Positions 1 to 5,510 of a stretch of DNA of 6,394 nt are shown piece after piece. Source of the stretch: Pseudomonadota bacterium. GTDB taxonomy: Bacteria > Pseudomonadota > Alphaproteobacteria > Rhizobiales > Xanthobacteraceae. A program made the position numbers and the translations under genes. Location of the stretch: assembly GCA_023390955.1 (NCBI GenBank), contig JAEWBW010000252.1:1-6394 (forward strand). Reading direction: 5' to 3'. Every line of letters begins with the position of its first letter. Position 1 is the stretch's first letter. The notes beneath the pieces are model-generated. The model was given only the letters and a program-made list of their open reading frames with translations. It ran no database searches and was not told where the DNA came from.

Positions 1-1031
1 CAATAGACCATGGTCGGCGACAGCGACAGCAGGCCGCGCCGCTGCGTCGCCCATTTCAACGCCTCGACCCAGAGCGAGAAGCCGCGCCTGAGCTCGTTGA
101 TGGTCTTGATGTTCTTCACCCGCCCCACGGTGCGCGGCGCGTAATGATCCTGCAGGCCCTCGCCGACCGGCAGCGCGTGACGCACCTCGATGCCGTGGCT
201 GTGCAGCAAATCCGGCGAGCCGATGCCCGAGAGCTGCAGCAACTGCGGAGAATTATAGGTGCCACCCGCCAGAATGACTTCCTTGTTGGCGCGCACCTCC
301 ACCGGCGTGCCGTTGGGGCCGCCCTTCATGTAGCGTACGCCGACGGCGCGCTTGCCCTCGAAGATGATCTCGGTGGCGTGCGCATGCGTCTGCACATGCA
401 CGTTGGGCCGCTTCATCGCGGGCCGAAGGAACGCGGTCGAGCCCGACACGCGCAGGCCGTTGTCGATGGTGCGTTGGCAGTAGGAAACACCTTCCTGTAT
501 CGCACCGTTGTAGTCGGGGTTGCGGGGAATGCCGAGCGAGACCGCGCCTTCCATGAAGGCTTCGCAGAGCGGATCGCGCCAGTCCATCGTGGTGACCTTG
601 AGATTGCCCTCACGTCCCCGATAAAGATCGTCGCCCTCGCCTTCGCGCTTTTCCAGCCGCTTGAAGTAGGGCAGCACGTCGGCATAGCTCCAGCCGCGGT
701 TGCCCATCTGCGCCCAGGTATCAAAATCGAGGTTCTGGCCGCGATTGTAGATGTGGCCGTTGATCGAGGAAGAGCCGCCCAGCGTCTTGCCACGCGGCGC
801 ATAGATGCTGCGCCCACCGGTCCAGGGCCCGACCTCCTGCTGGTAGGCCCAGTTGATGGACTTCATGTGGAAGGTCTTGATGAAGCCCGCCGGCAGATGG
901 ATGTAGGGATGCCAGTCGCTCGGACCCGCCTCGAGCACGCAAATGCTGGTGCCCGGATCCTCGCTGAGCCGATAGGTGAGAATGCAGCCGGCGGAGCCGG
1001 CTCCGATGATCACGTAATCGAATCTGTCCAT
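1..1031 (-). CDS. GMC-family FAD-dependent oxidoreductase (choline/alcohol dehydrogenase-like), 3' end outside window
   Basis: This flavoprotein is expected to oxidise an alcohol or polyol, passing electrons from substrate to FAD and then to oxygen or a respiratory acceptor; the substrate is not readable. The visible 343 residues start with a Rossmann FAD motif, IIGAGSAG at about 8-15, with the ribose-binding Glu in VLEAG at about 32-36. GMC signature 1 lies around 80-98 (PRGKTLGGSSSING) and signature 2 around 256-271 (GGTYNSPQLLQLSGIG). Family members are usually about 530-560 residues, so roughly 190-200 residues are missing, including the C-terminal catalytic His-His/Asn pair; the frame is open to base 1. 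The start at 1031 is chosen because the FAD motif follows within ten residues, as is normal. The stop of the upstream acetyltransferase gene is only 16 bases away, so the two are probably co-transcribed. The ribosome site is weak (GGGG about six bases upstream). Family assignment is firm; choline dehydrogenase itself is only one possibility. Confidence 0.93.
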   Translation of the reverse strand, partial: MDRFDYVIIGAGSAGCILTYRLSEDPGTSICVLEAGPSDWHPYIHLPAGFIKTFHMKSINWAYQQEVGPWTGGRSIYAPRGKTLGGSSSINGHIYNRGQNLDFDTWAQMGNRGWSYADVLPYFKRLEKREGEGDDLYRGREGNLKVTTMDWRDPLCEAFMEGAVSLGIPRNPDYNGAIQEGVSYCQRTIDNGLRVSGSTAFLRPAMKRPNVHVQTHAHATEIIFEGKRAVGVRYMKGGPNGTPVEVRANKEVILAGGTYNSPQLLQLSGIGSPDLLHSHGIEVRHALPVGEGLQDHYAPRTVGRVKNIKTINELRRGFSLWVEALKWATQRRGLLSLSPTMVY

Positions 1032-1047
1032 GGTGCCCCGGCGCGCG

Positions 1048-1641
1048 TCAGCGCGGCTTGTCGTTGAGTTGATAGTTCAGATGCGCCTTCACCGTCGGCC
1101 ATTCGGCAGCGGTGATGCTGTAGACCACGGTGTCGCGCAGCGTGCCGTTCGGCGCCACCTGATGGTTGCGCAGAATGCCGTCCTGCTTGGCGCCGAGACG
1201 CTCGATGGCGCGGCGGCTCTGGTGGTTGAAGAAGTGCGTGCGGAACTCGACCGCGATGCAGTTGAGCTGCTCGAAGGCGTGGGTGAGCAGCAGCAATTTG
1301 CACTGCGTGTTGAGGGGCCCGCGCTGCGCGCTCTTGCCGTACCAGGTCGAGCCGATCTCGACGCGACGGTTGGCGGCATCGATGTTCATGTAGGTGGTCT
1401 GGCCGACGATCTTGCCGCTGGCGTCGAACACCGTGAACGGCAGCATCGAGCCCGATGCCCGCAGGCCGAGGCGGCGGTCGATCTCCTTGGCAACGCCGTC
1501 CGGCGTCGGGATCGCGGTGTACCAGATGGTGTGGAGATCGCCGTCCTTCACGGCCTCCACCAGCCCCTCGCGATGCTGCTGCGACAGCGGCTCGAGACGG
1601 GCGTGCTGTCCACGCAGGGTGACGGGATCGGGCCAGGGCAT
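1048..1641 (-). CDS. GNAT N-acetyltransferase, RimJ/RimL-type (Acetyltransf_3)
   Basis: This 197-residue cytoplasmic protein should transfer an acetyl group from acetyl-CoA to an amine; the acceptor (protein N-terminus or small molecule) is unknown. Length and layout fit the Acetyltransf_3 branch: beta-4 segment EIGSTWYG at 95-102, a cofactor-binding turn GKSAQRGPLNTQ at 102-113 followed by helix KLLLLTHAFEQL, strand AVEFRTHF at 130-137, and the typical N139-H-Q-S-R-R-A-I-ERLGA block that closes the acetyl-CoA site. The C-terminal RDTVVYSI strand and AEWPTVK end are also typical. The start at 1641 has a strong ribosome site, AAGGAGAG at 1655-1648, six bases upstream. It lies between the lactonase and the GMC oxidoreductase in one orientation. 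It could be a passenger or a detoxifying side activity, since nothing in the sequence ties it to sugar catabolism. A palindromic repeat sits directly upstream of its ribosome site. Confidence 0.9.
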   Translation of the reverse strand: MPWPDPVTLRGQHARLEPLSQQHREGLVEAVKDGDLHTIWYTAIPTPDGVAKEIDRRLGLRASGSMLPFTVFDASGKIVGQTTYMNIDAANRRVEIGSTWYGKSAQRGPLNTQCKLLLLTHAFEQLNCIAVEFRTHFFNHQSRRAIERLGAKQDGILRNHQVAPNGTLRDTVVYSITAAEWPTVKAHLNYQLNDKPR

Positions 1642-1653
1642 TGAAATCTCTCC

Positions 1654-1744
1654 TTACGTCATTGCGAGCGAAGCGAAGCAATCCAGAATCTTACCGCGGA
1701 GGCAACCTGGATTGCTTCGTCGCTTCGCTCCTCGCAATGACGGT
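1654..1744. repeat. Imperfect intergenic palindrome, REP-like element of Bradyrhizobium type
   Basis: The left arm is 1657-1686 and the right arm 1707-1742, separated by a 20-base loop (1687-1706). Both arms share the blocks CGTCATTGCGAG, CGAAGCG and AAGCAATCCAG in inverted order. The right arm carries two extra three-base blocks (GAG and ACG in left-arm orientation), giving 36 bases against 30. The match continues outward with TTAC/GTAA and one extra C. Repeats with this core are common between genes in Bradyrhizobium and relatives (from memory, not searched). It fills most of the 115-base gap between the lactonase stop and the acetyltransferase start, so a transcript from either strand could fold into a long hairpin that protects mRNA ends or attenuates read-through. 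Confidence 0.85.
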
Positions 1745-1756
1745 AACTAGCACCGT

Positions 1757-2683
1757 TTATTTGTTTAGGAAATTGAGAGGCAATCCGCCGCGCGGCCAGT
1801 CCATTGCCACCAGCTCGCCCTTGCCCGACAGCGTGATATAGGCGGTCTTCAAGTCTGGGCCACCGAAGGCGATGTTGGTGGTGACGCGGTCGCCAGTCGG
1901 GACCTGCTCGACGAGGGTGCCGTCCGGTGCGATCACCGAGATGCAGCCGGAGACCAGCGTGGCGACGCAGACATTGCCGTTGGCTTCGACCGCGAGCGAG
2001 TCGAACATCTGGTAGCCGCCGAGGCCGCAGATCGGCTTGCCCCGCTCGCCGCGATAGATCACGTCGCGCGGCTTGAGCGTGCCGGGCTCGGAGAGCTCAT
2101 ATGCCCAGAGCCGCCCCGTCGGCGTCTCCGCGATATAGACGGTGTTCTCGTCCGGCGACAGGCCGATGCCGTTGGCCGGCAGAATGCCGTGCACGACTTC
2201 GACGATCTCCTTCATGCCGGGCTTGAGATAGTACATGCCGCCGACGTCCATCTCGCGGTGACGGCGCTTGCCGAGATCGGAGAACCAGAGGCCGCCGTGC
2301 TTGTCGAAGACGAGGTCGTTCGGCCCGCGCAAATCATGCTCGCCGCATTTGGTCACGACGGTCTCGACCTTGCCGGATTGCAGGTCGATGCGCTGGATCG
2401 AGCCGCCGAGATAATCGTCGGGCTGCGGGCCCGGCATGATCATGTTGCGGGTCGGAATCCAGGAGAAGCCGCCATTGTTGCAGATGTAAATTTTGCCGTC
2501 GGGTCCGAGCGCCGCGCCATTGGGGCCGCCCGGCACCTTCGCGACGATCTCCTTGCGACCGTCGGGATGGATTCGGGTCAGACGCTGGCCGCGGATTTCC
2601 ACCAGGACGACAGAACCGTCCGGCATCACCACGGGCCCTTCGGGAAATTCGAGGTCGGTGGCGAGAACGCGGACGTTGGACAT
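1757..2683 (-). CDS. SMP-30/gluconolactonase/LRE family protein (probable sugar lactonase)
   Basis: A 308-residue six-bladed beta-propeller of the SMP-30/gluconolactonase family, expected to hydrolyse a sugar lactone to the acid with a bound divalent metal. Candidate metal and substrate residues are all present: E15 in FPEGPVV, N122 in RGPNDLVFD, N171 in ANGIGLSPDENTVYIAET, and D228 in MFDSLAVEANGNV. These correspond to the Glu, Asn, Asn and Asp of characterised SMP-30 proteins. The late TNIAFGGPDLKTAYIT block (269-284) is also diagnostic. No signal peptide is seen, so it should be cytoplasmic. The start at 2683 is well supported by GGGAGGT at 2695-2689, five bases upstream. The neighbouring GMC oxidoreductase could supply a lactone, and the AraC-type gene upstream on the same strand is the likely regulator. 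D228 is followed by Ser where many relatives have Gly, a minor change. The exact lactone cannot be named. Confidence 0.92.
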   Translation of the reverse strand: MSNVRVLATDLEFPEGPVVMPDGSVVLVEIRGQRLTRIHPDGRKEIVAKVPGGPNGAALGPDGKIYICNNGGFSWIPTRNMIMPGPQPDDYLGGSIQRIDLQSGKVETVVTKCGEHDLRGPNDLVFDKHGGLWFSDLGKRRHREMDVGGMYYLKPGMKEIVEVVHGILPANGIGLSPDENTVYIAETPTGRLWAYELSEPGTLKPRDVIYRGERGKPICGLGGYQMFDSLAVEANGNVCVATLVSGCISVIAPDGTLVEQVPTGDRVTTNIAFGGPDLKTAYITLSGKGELVAMDWPRGGLPLNFLNK

Positions 2684-2688
2684 GATGG

Positions 2689-2695
2689 ACCTCCC
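2689..2695 (-). promoter_or_regulatory. Strong ribosome binding site of the lactonase gene
   Basis: GGGAGGT on the minus strand lies five bases before the ATG at 2683. It is the best Shine-Dalgarno match in the left half of the window and fixes the start. Confidence 0.8.
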
Positions 2696-2735
2696 GGCGG
2701 GTTGTTATGACTTGCCCGGATGTCCGTCGTCGGCC

Positions 2736-2758
2736 CCGCATGCAAGATTTACATGCGG
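2736..2758. promoter_or_regulatory. Operator-like dyad CCGCATG-N9-CATGCGG upstream of the lactonase gene
   Basis: A perfect 7-bp inverted repeat (2736-2742 and 2752-2758) with an AT-rich nine-base centre lies 53-75 bases upstream of the lactonase ATG. Size and symmetry fit a dimeric regulator site spanning about two helical turns. No convincing sigma-70 hexamers were found around it, and which protein binds it is unknown. It could alternatively be a short RNA hairpin. Confidence 0.4.
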
Positions 2759-2763
2759 TTATG

Positions 2764-2811
2764 GCAAAGCCGCGTCCGCTTGCCAAGCAAGCGGACGCAA
2801 TGCTGCTTTGC
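2764..2811 (-). terminator. Two-tier hairpin behind the AraC-type gene, probable terminator
   Basis: The inner perfect stem is 11 bp (GCGTCCGCTTG at 2772-2782, complement at 2788-2798) with a five-base loop. An outer 7-bp stem, GCAAAGC (2764-2770) with GCTTTGC (2805-2811), encloses it with a small asymmetric interior loop. On the minus strand the structure begins four bases after the stop codon of the regulator gene (2815), and the inner stem is followed by GGCTTTGCC, a poor U-tract. It would separate the regulator transcript from that of the lactonase, so the lactonase probably has its own promoter in 2684-2763. The weak U-tract leaves the possibility of an mRNA-stabilising hairpin instead. 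Confidence 0.55.
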
Positions 2812-2814
2812 GCA

Positions 2815-3660
2815 CTATTCTCTTACAGGTATCCAGATTTCCAGTCCGCCATTCCCTGTGACGGGATCAAACCGCGCATCATAGCGCTCGAAATTCGGCG
2901 CATCCGCCGCTTTCAGTCCGGAGGCCGGCAACCAGTGATTCCAGATCGCATTGACGGTGCGGCGGATCGAGGCGATGTGCTCGGTGTGGCTGAACACCGC
3001 ATAGCGTTGCTCGGGAATGCGGATGCGGGAGAAGCCGCGCGGCAAATCGGAGAAATCCGTCACCTCGATGCCGGCGATGTAGTCGAAATTGCCGGCGTCA
3101 TCGCCATTGCAGCAGACGCCATAGGCGACCGGCGTCGCGGCCTTGTCCGCACGTGCGGGGATGTCGGCGACCTCGCGGTGGAAGCGCTGCCAGAGCCCGG
3201 GGATCATGGCGCCATTGTCGCAGGAGATGCGCTCGCCGACGCCGGCGACGAGGAAGGCTTTTGTGGTCTCGAAACGCGGGGGTGCAAGTGTGTCAGACAT
3301 CGTGGAGTCCATGAGGATCGCCTCCTGAAGCTTGAGCTTGTCGAGGCACGTTGCCGCCCTGACCGCTTCCGGCGTCATGCCGAAATGGTCGCGAAACGCG
3401 CGGGTGAAGGCTTCGTGGGAGCCATAGTCCGCCTCCAGCGCCAGCGACAAAATGTCCGGCGCGCCGCGCGCCAGTGCGCGTGCGGCTTCCGTCAACCGTC
3501 GCGCGCGCACATAGCGCATCACAGGAAAGCCGGTGGCGGCCGCGAACGCGCGCACCATGGGGACGCGCGACACGCCGCCGATCTCCGCGACCTCGTCGAG
3601 CGCGAGCGGCTCGGCGAGATGGCTTTCGATATACCAGAGCGCCTTGTTGGCTGGGTTCAT
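2815..3660 (-). CDS. AraC-family transcriptional regulator with C-terminal GyrI-like effector-binding domain
   Basis: A 281-residue one-component regulator. The N-terminus is an AraC DNA-binding domain: first helix-turn-helix at about 19-40 (LALDEVAEIGGVSRVPMVRAF) and second at about 69-97, ending in the typical FRDHFGMTP. The C-terminal part (about 128-280) resembles the GyrI-like/AraC effector-binding fold, with AVFSHTEHIASI (221-232), AIWNHWLPASG (238-248) and the closing GGLEIWIPV (271-279). This DNA-binding-first order matches the Rob/SoxS-type AraC-GyrI fusions and is the reverse of AraC itself. The frame stays open to an ATG at 3774, but the ATG at 3660 is preferred because MNPANKALWYIESH is the usual beginning and the 38 residues before it look unlike the family. 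No good ribosome site precedes 3660 (only GAGAG about nine bases away), so translation may be weak. It is divergent from the enolase-superfamily gene and upstream of the lactonase, so it may control one or both. Confidence 0.9.
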   Translation of the reverse strand: MNPANKALWYIESHLAEPLALDEVAEIGGVSRVPMVRAFAAATGFPVMRYVRARRLTEAARALARGAPDILSLALEADYGSHEAFTRAFRDHFGMTPEAVRAATCLDKLKLQEAILMDSTMSDTLAPPRFETTKAFLVAGVGERISCDNGAMIPGLWQRFHREVADIPARADKAATPVAYGVCCNGDDAGNFDYIAGIEVTDFSDLPRGFSRIRIPEQRYAVFSHTEHIASIRRTVNAIWNHWLPASGLKAADAPNFERYDARFDPVTGNGGLEIWIPVRE

Positions 3661-3845
3661 GACTACGACTCTCGAAGCCAGACGATGGTGCACGAAGCCC
3701 GCAAGGCGCGCTTGATCGGGATTGCGGCCGGCACGAGGATAATGCCGGAACAGCCACTGGCGACAACCCCGCATTCACGTCTACACTTGGCTTCCCCTCT
3801 GGCCTCCCCTCAACCGCTCACAAGAAAGCATGGAGGAACCGCGTC
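3661..3845. promoter_or_regulatory. Divergent promoter region between regulator and enolase-superfamily gene
   Basis: This 185-base gap must hold the start sites for both genes. A weak plus-strand sigma-70-like pair is GCGACA (3760-3765) and TACACT (3782-3787) with a 16-base spacer, each four of six matches to consensus, giving a leader of about 50 bases. Another pair, TTGATC (3712-3717) and GATAAT (3738-3743), has a 20-base spacer and is less likely. A dyad lies at 3728-3748. The GGAGG ribosome site of the downstream gene is at 3832-3836, with nine bases before the ATG. No clear promoter is visible for the regulator. Confidence 0.4.
3728..3748. promoter_or_regulatory. Operator-like dyad CCGGCA-N9-TGCCGG in the divergent region
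   Basis: A perfect 6-bp inverted repeat (3728-3733 and 3743-3748) flanks the nine bases CGAGGATAA. It is centred 78 bases upstream of the regulator ATG and 108 bases upstream of the enolase-superfamily ATG, and 12 bases upstream of the better -35 candidate, a position compatible with activation. The binding protein is not known. Confidence 0.35.
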
Positions 3846-4949
3846 ATGGAAATCGTCGATGTGCGCGCACATCATATCCGCATCCCCTATGACGCAGGCG
3901 TTGCGAGCTTCCGCCAGGGTGCGTCCGCAATCTCTGCGCTCGACATGGTGCTCGTCGAGGTCACGACCGATTCCGGTCTGACCGGCTGGGGCGATGCTTT
4001 CGCCTATGTCTGCCCCCGCACCACACGCAGCGCCGTCGAGGAGATGATCGCGCCGCAAGCCCGCGGCCTCAAGGTTCCCGATGCCGCCGGCATTCCCGCG
4101 GTCATGGAGCAGGTCCAGCGCAATTTGCATCTGTTCGGCCGCTACGGCATCACGATGTTCGCGATCTCGGGGCTCGACATCGCGCTATGGGACCTTGCCG
4201 CCAAGATCGAGGGCGTGCCGGTGCATCGCCTGCTGGGAGAGACCAGGCGCTCGTCCATTCCTGCCTATGCGAGCCTGCTTCGGATCGGATCGCCCGAGCA
4301 CATTTCCGCCGAATGCCGAAAGGCGCGCGCCCTCGGTTACGGCGCCATCAAGCTGCACGAAACCACGGCGCCCGCTGTCTTTGCCGCCCGCGCGGCGATC
4401 GGCCCTGGCATTCCGCTGATGGTCGACATGAACTGCCCGCTCACCTCCGGGCAGGCAATCGCATTTGCGCGGGCATGCCAGGACGCGCAGCCAATGTTCC
4501 TGGAGGAGCCGGTGTGGCCGCCGGAGGATTTTGACGCGCTCGCCGACGTCCGCAGCAAAGGCGGGCTCGGCGTCGCCGCCGGTGAGAATGCCTGCACGGA
4601 ATATCAATTCCGCCAGATGATGGATGCGGGCGCGGTGAGCCACGCCCAGCCGTCGGTGATCAAGGTTGGCGGCATCACGGAATTCCTGAAGGTCGCGGCG
4701 CTCGCTGATGAACGCGGCGTCAAGATCGTTCCGCATTCCCCCTATTTCGGTCCGGGCCTGCTCGCGACATTGCATCTGCTGGCAACGCGGGACGACGGAC
4801 TCGTCGAGTTGTTCTATTTGAAGCGAGAAGCGTGTCTCTGGGGCGGCCGGGCCGATGCCGACGCGACCGGCCATGTCGCCGTGCCGATCGGCGTTGGGCT
4901 TGGCTACGAGCCAGATCGGGCCGTGATGGAGCGCTATCGCGTCACATGA
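3846..4949 (+). CDS. Mandelate racemase/muconate lactonizing enzyme family protein (enolase superfamily), non-canonical active site
   Basis: A 367-residue member of the enolase superfamily, whose enzymes remove a proton next to a carboxylate on a Mg-bound substrate. The N-terminal capping domain is about 1-125 (EVTTDSGLTGWGD at 38-50; SGLDIALWDLAAK at 108-120) and a TIM barrel follows. Metal ligands are in place: D194 in MVDMNCP, E220 in FLEEPVWPPED and E247 in AAGENA. H297 in VPHSPYFGPG is the expected general base after beta-7, and E321 (VELF) fits the mandelate racemase Glu. Beta-2 reads A-I-K169-L-H171-E instead of K-x-K, and S270 (QPSVIKVGG) replaces the Asp that normally pairs with the His. 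The start is set by TGGAGGA at 3831-3837. It is divergent from the AraC/GyrI-type gene and near a lactonase and an oxidoreductase, so a sugar-acid dehydratase or isomerase role is plausible. The reaction and substrate are unknown. Confidence 0.93.
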   Translation: MEIVDVRAHHIRIPYDAGVASFRQGASAISALDMVLVEVTTDSGLTGWGDAFAYVCPRTTRSAVEEMIAPQARGLKVPDAAGIPAVMEQVQRNLHLFGRYGITMFAISGLDIALWDLAAKIEGVPVHRLLGETRRSSIPAYASLLRIGSPEHISAECRKARALGYGAIKLHETTAPAVFAARAAIGPGIPLMVDMNCPLTSGQAIAFARACQDAQPMFLEEPVWPPEDFDALADVRSKGGLGVAAGENACTEYQFRQMMDAGAVSHAQPSVIKVGGITEFLKVAALADERGVKIVPHSPYFGPGLLATLHLLATRDDGLVELFYLKREACLWGGRADADATGHVAVPIGVGLGYEPDRAVMERYRVT

Positions 4950-4953
4950 CGAC

Positions 4954-4978
4954 CAAGCCGGCGCGCTTGTTCATTTTG
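4954..4978 (+). terminator. Weak hairpin plus T-rich stretch after the enolase-superfamily gene
   Basis: CAAGC (4954-4958) and GCTTG (4965-4969) form a 5-bp stem around a six-base loop, followed by TTCATTTT. It begins five bases past the stop at 4949 and is the only terminator-like element in the 21-base gap before the convergent gene. The stem is short, and the T-rich part overlaps the end of the opposite gene (4971). Confidence 0.3.
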
Positions 4979-5321
4979 CATCCTTCGCCGGAGCATCCTG
5001 CTTCTTCTTCAGATCATCGGCGGTCTTGGTCTGCGCGGCGATGAGATCGATCATCGTTTTCTGCAAGCCGGCCGTCGTCGCCTTCAACGCTTCGATCTGG
5101 CGATTGGCCGCATCGATCTTCTGCTGATGATCGATGCCGAGCTTGGTGATCGTCTTCTGCAGGAAATCGACATTGCTCTGCAGGCAACTGGTTCGCCGCT
5201 CCCAGGTTTTTTCGACGGTGCAGATCTCGATGCCTGGAACATCCTGGGCACGGCCTTGTCCCGCAGGCAAAGCGCTAAGCAGAAAAATCGCGAAACAAAT
5301 CGTGGCATTACGACCCGGCAT
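4971..5321 (-). CDS. Small secreted protein with predicted C-terminal coiled coil, function unknown
   Basis: A 116-residue protein with a probable Sec signal peptide: MPGRN, a hydrophobic core ATICFAIFLLSALPA (6-20), then a polar region with likely cleavage near A25 (GRA before QD). The mature part has two cysteines, C34 and C46, twelve residues apart, which could form a disulfide in the periplasm. From about residue 47 to 108 it is helical, with heptad-like hydrophobic spacing and Gln/Lys/Asp-rich faces, as in a coiled coil; it ends in a charged tail (KKKQDAPAKDAK). The frame stays open to 5459, but 5321 is chosen because the signal peptide starts there and GAGAGG (5334-5329) lies seven bases upstream. 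It converges on the enolase-superfamily gene with 21 bases between stops, so it is unlikely to share that pathway. I recall similar hypothetical proteins in Bradyrhizobium but no named family. Confidence 0.8.
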   Translation of the reverse strand: MPGRNATICFAIFLLSALPAGQGRAQDVPGIEICTVEKTWERRTSCLQSNVDFLQKTITKLGIDHQQKIDAANRQIEALKATTAGLQKTMIDLIAAQTKTADDLKKKQDAPAKDAK

Positions 5322-5510
5322 CAGGGTTCCTCTCGCTGGTTTCCCGATCACGGCAAATTGCGCGGATCGTGTGCCCCGCAGCGAGGCTACCATACTCGCA
5401 CCGCATTCTCGCGATGTGCTCCTCGGGTTCCCCGACGAGGGGGATGTTGATCCGGACACGACGCGTGGGGCGCTCGTTTCGTGTCCTTTTTGAAGGGGAG
5501 ATTATTTCGG
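5322..5510. other. Divergent intergenic region, no clear promoter
   Basis: These 189 bases separate the secreted coiled-coil gene (minus) from the 74-residue gene (plus). Short competing hairpins occur at 5421-5440 (CCTCG with CGAGG, or TCGGG-TTC-CCCGA). A TTGATC at 5447-5452 has no matching -10 at the right distance. TATGGT on the minus strand near 5388-5393 could be a -10, but no -35 partner is visible. Confidence 0.4.
5493..5500 (+). promoter_or_regulatory. Ribosome binding site choosing the 5511 start
   Basis: AAGGGGAG ends ten bases before the ATG at 5511. An in-frame GTG at 5481 would place this site inside the coding region and has no comparable site of its own, so the ATG is preferred. 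Confidence 0.6.

Noticed and set aside
144..1067. Plus-strand open frame of 307 codons
   Set aside because: It is antisense to the GMC oxidoreductase, which has clear FAD and GMC signatures on the minus strand.
1030..1644. Plus-strand open frame of 204 codons
   Set aside because: It is antisense to the acetyltransferase and shows no recognisable motif.
1654..1744. Insertion-sequence end or CRISPR repeat
   Set aside because: There is no transposase, only one pair of inverted arms and no regular spacers. It fits a REP-like palindrome.
2189..2710. Plus-strand open frame of 173 codons
   Set aside because: It is a shadow of the lactonase gene; the His/Asp/Ala-rich translation has no family features.
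3661..3774. 38-residue N-terminal extension of the AraC/GyrI-type regulator
   Set aside because: It looks unlike the family, and the MNPANKALWYIESH start is typical. It is kept only as a minor alternative.
2707..3981. Long plus-strand open frame of 424 codons
   Set aside because: It is antisense to the AraC/GyrI-type gene and overlaps the start of the enolase-superfamily gene. Its translation is low-complexity Arg/Ala-rich with no domain, as expected of a GC-rich shadow frame.
4185..4874. Minus-strand open frame of 229 codons
   Set aside because: It is antisense to the enolase-superfamily gene, whose active-site motifs are intact.
5322..5459. 46-residue N-terminal extension of the secreted coiled-coil protein
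   Set aside because: It would bury the signal peptide internally, while the internal ATG at 5321 has a good ribosome site.
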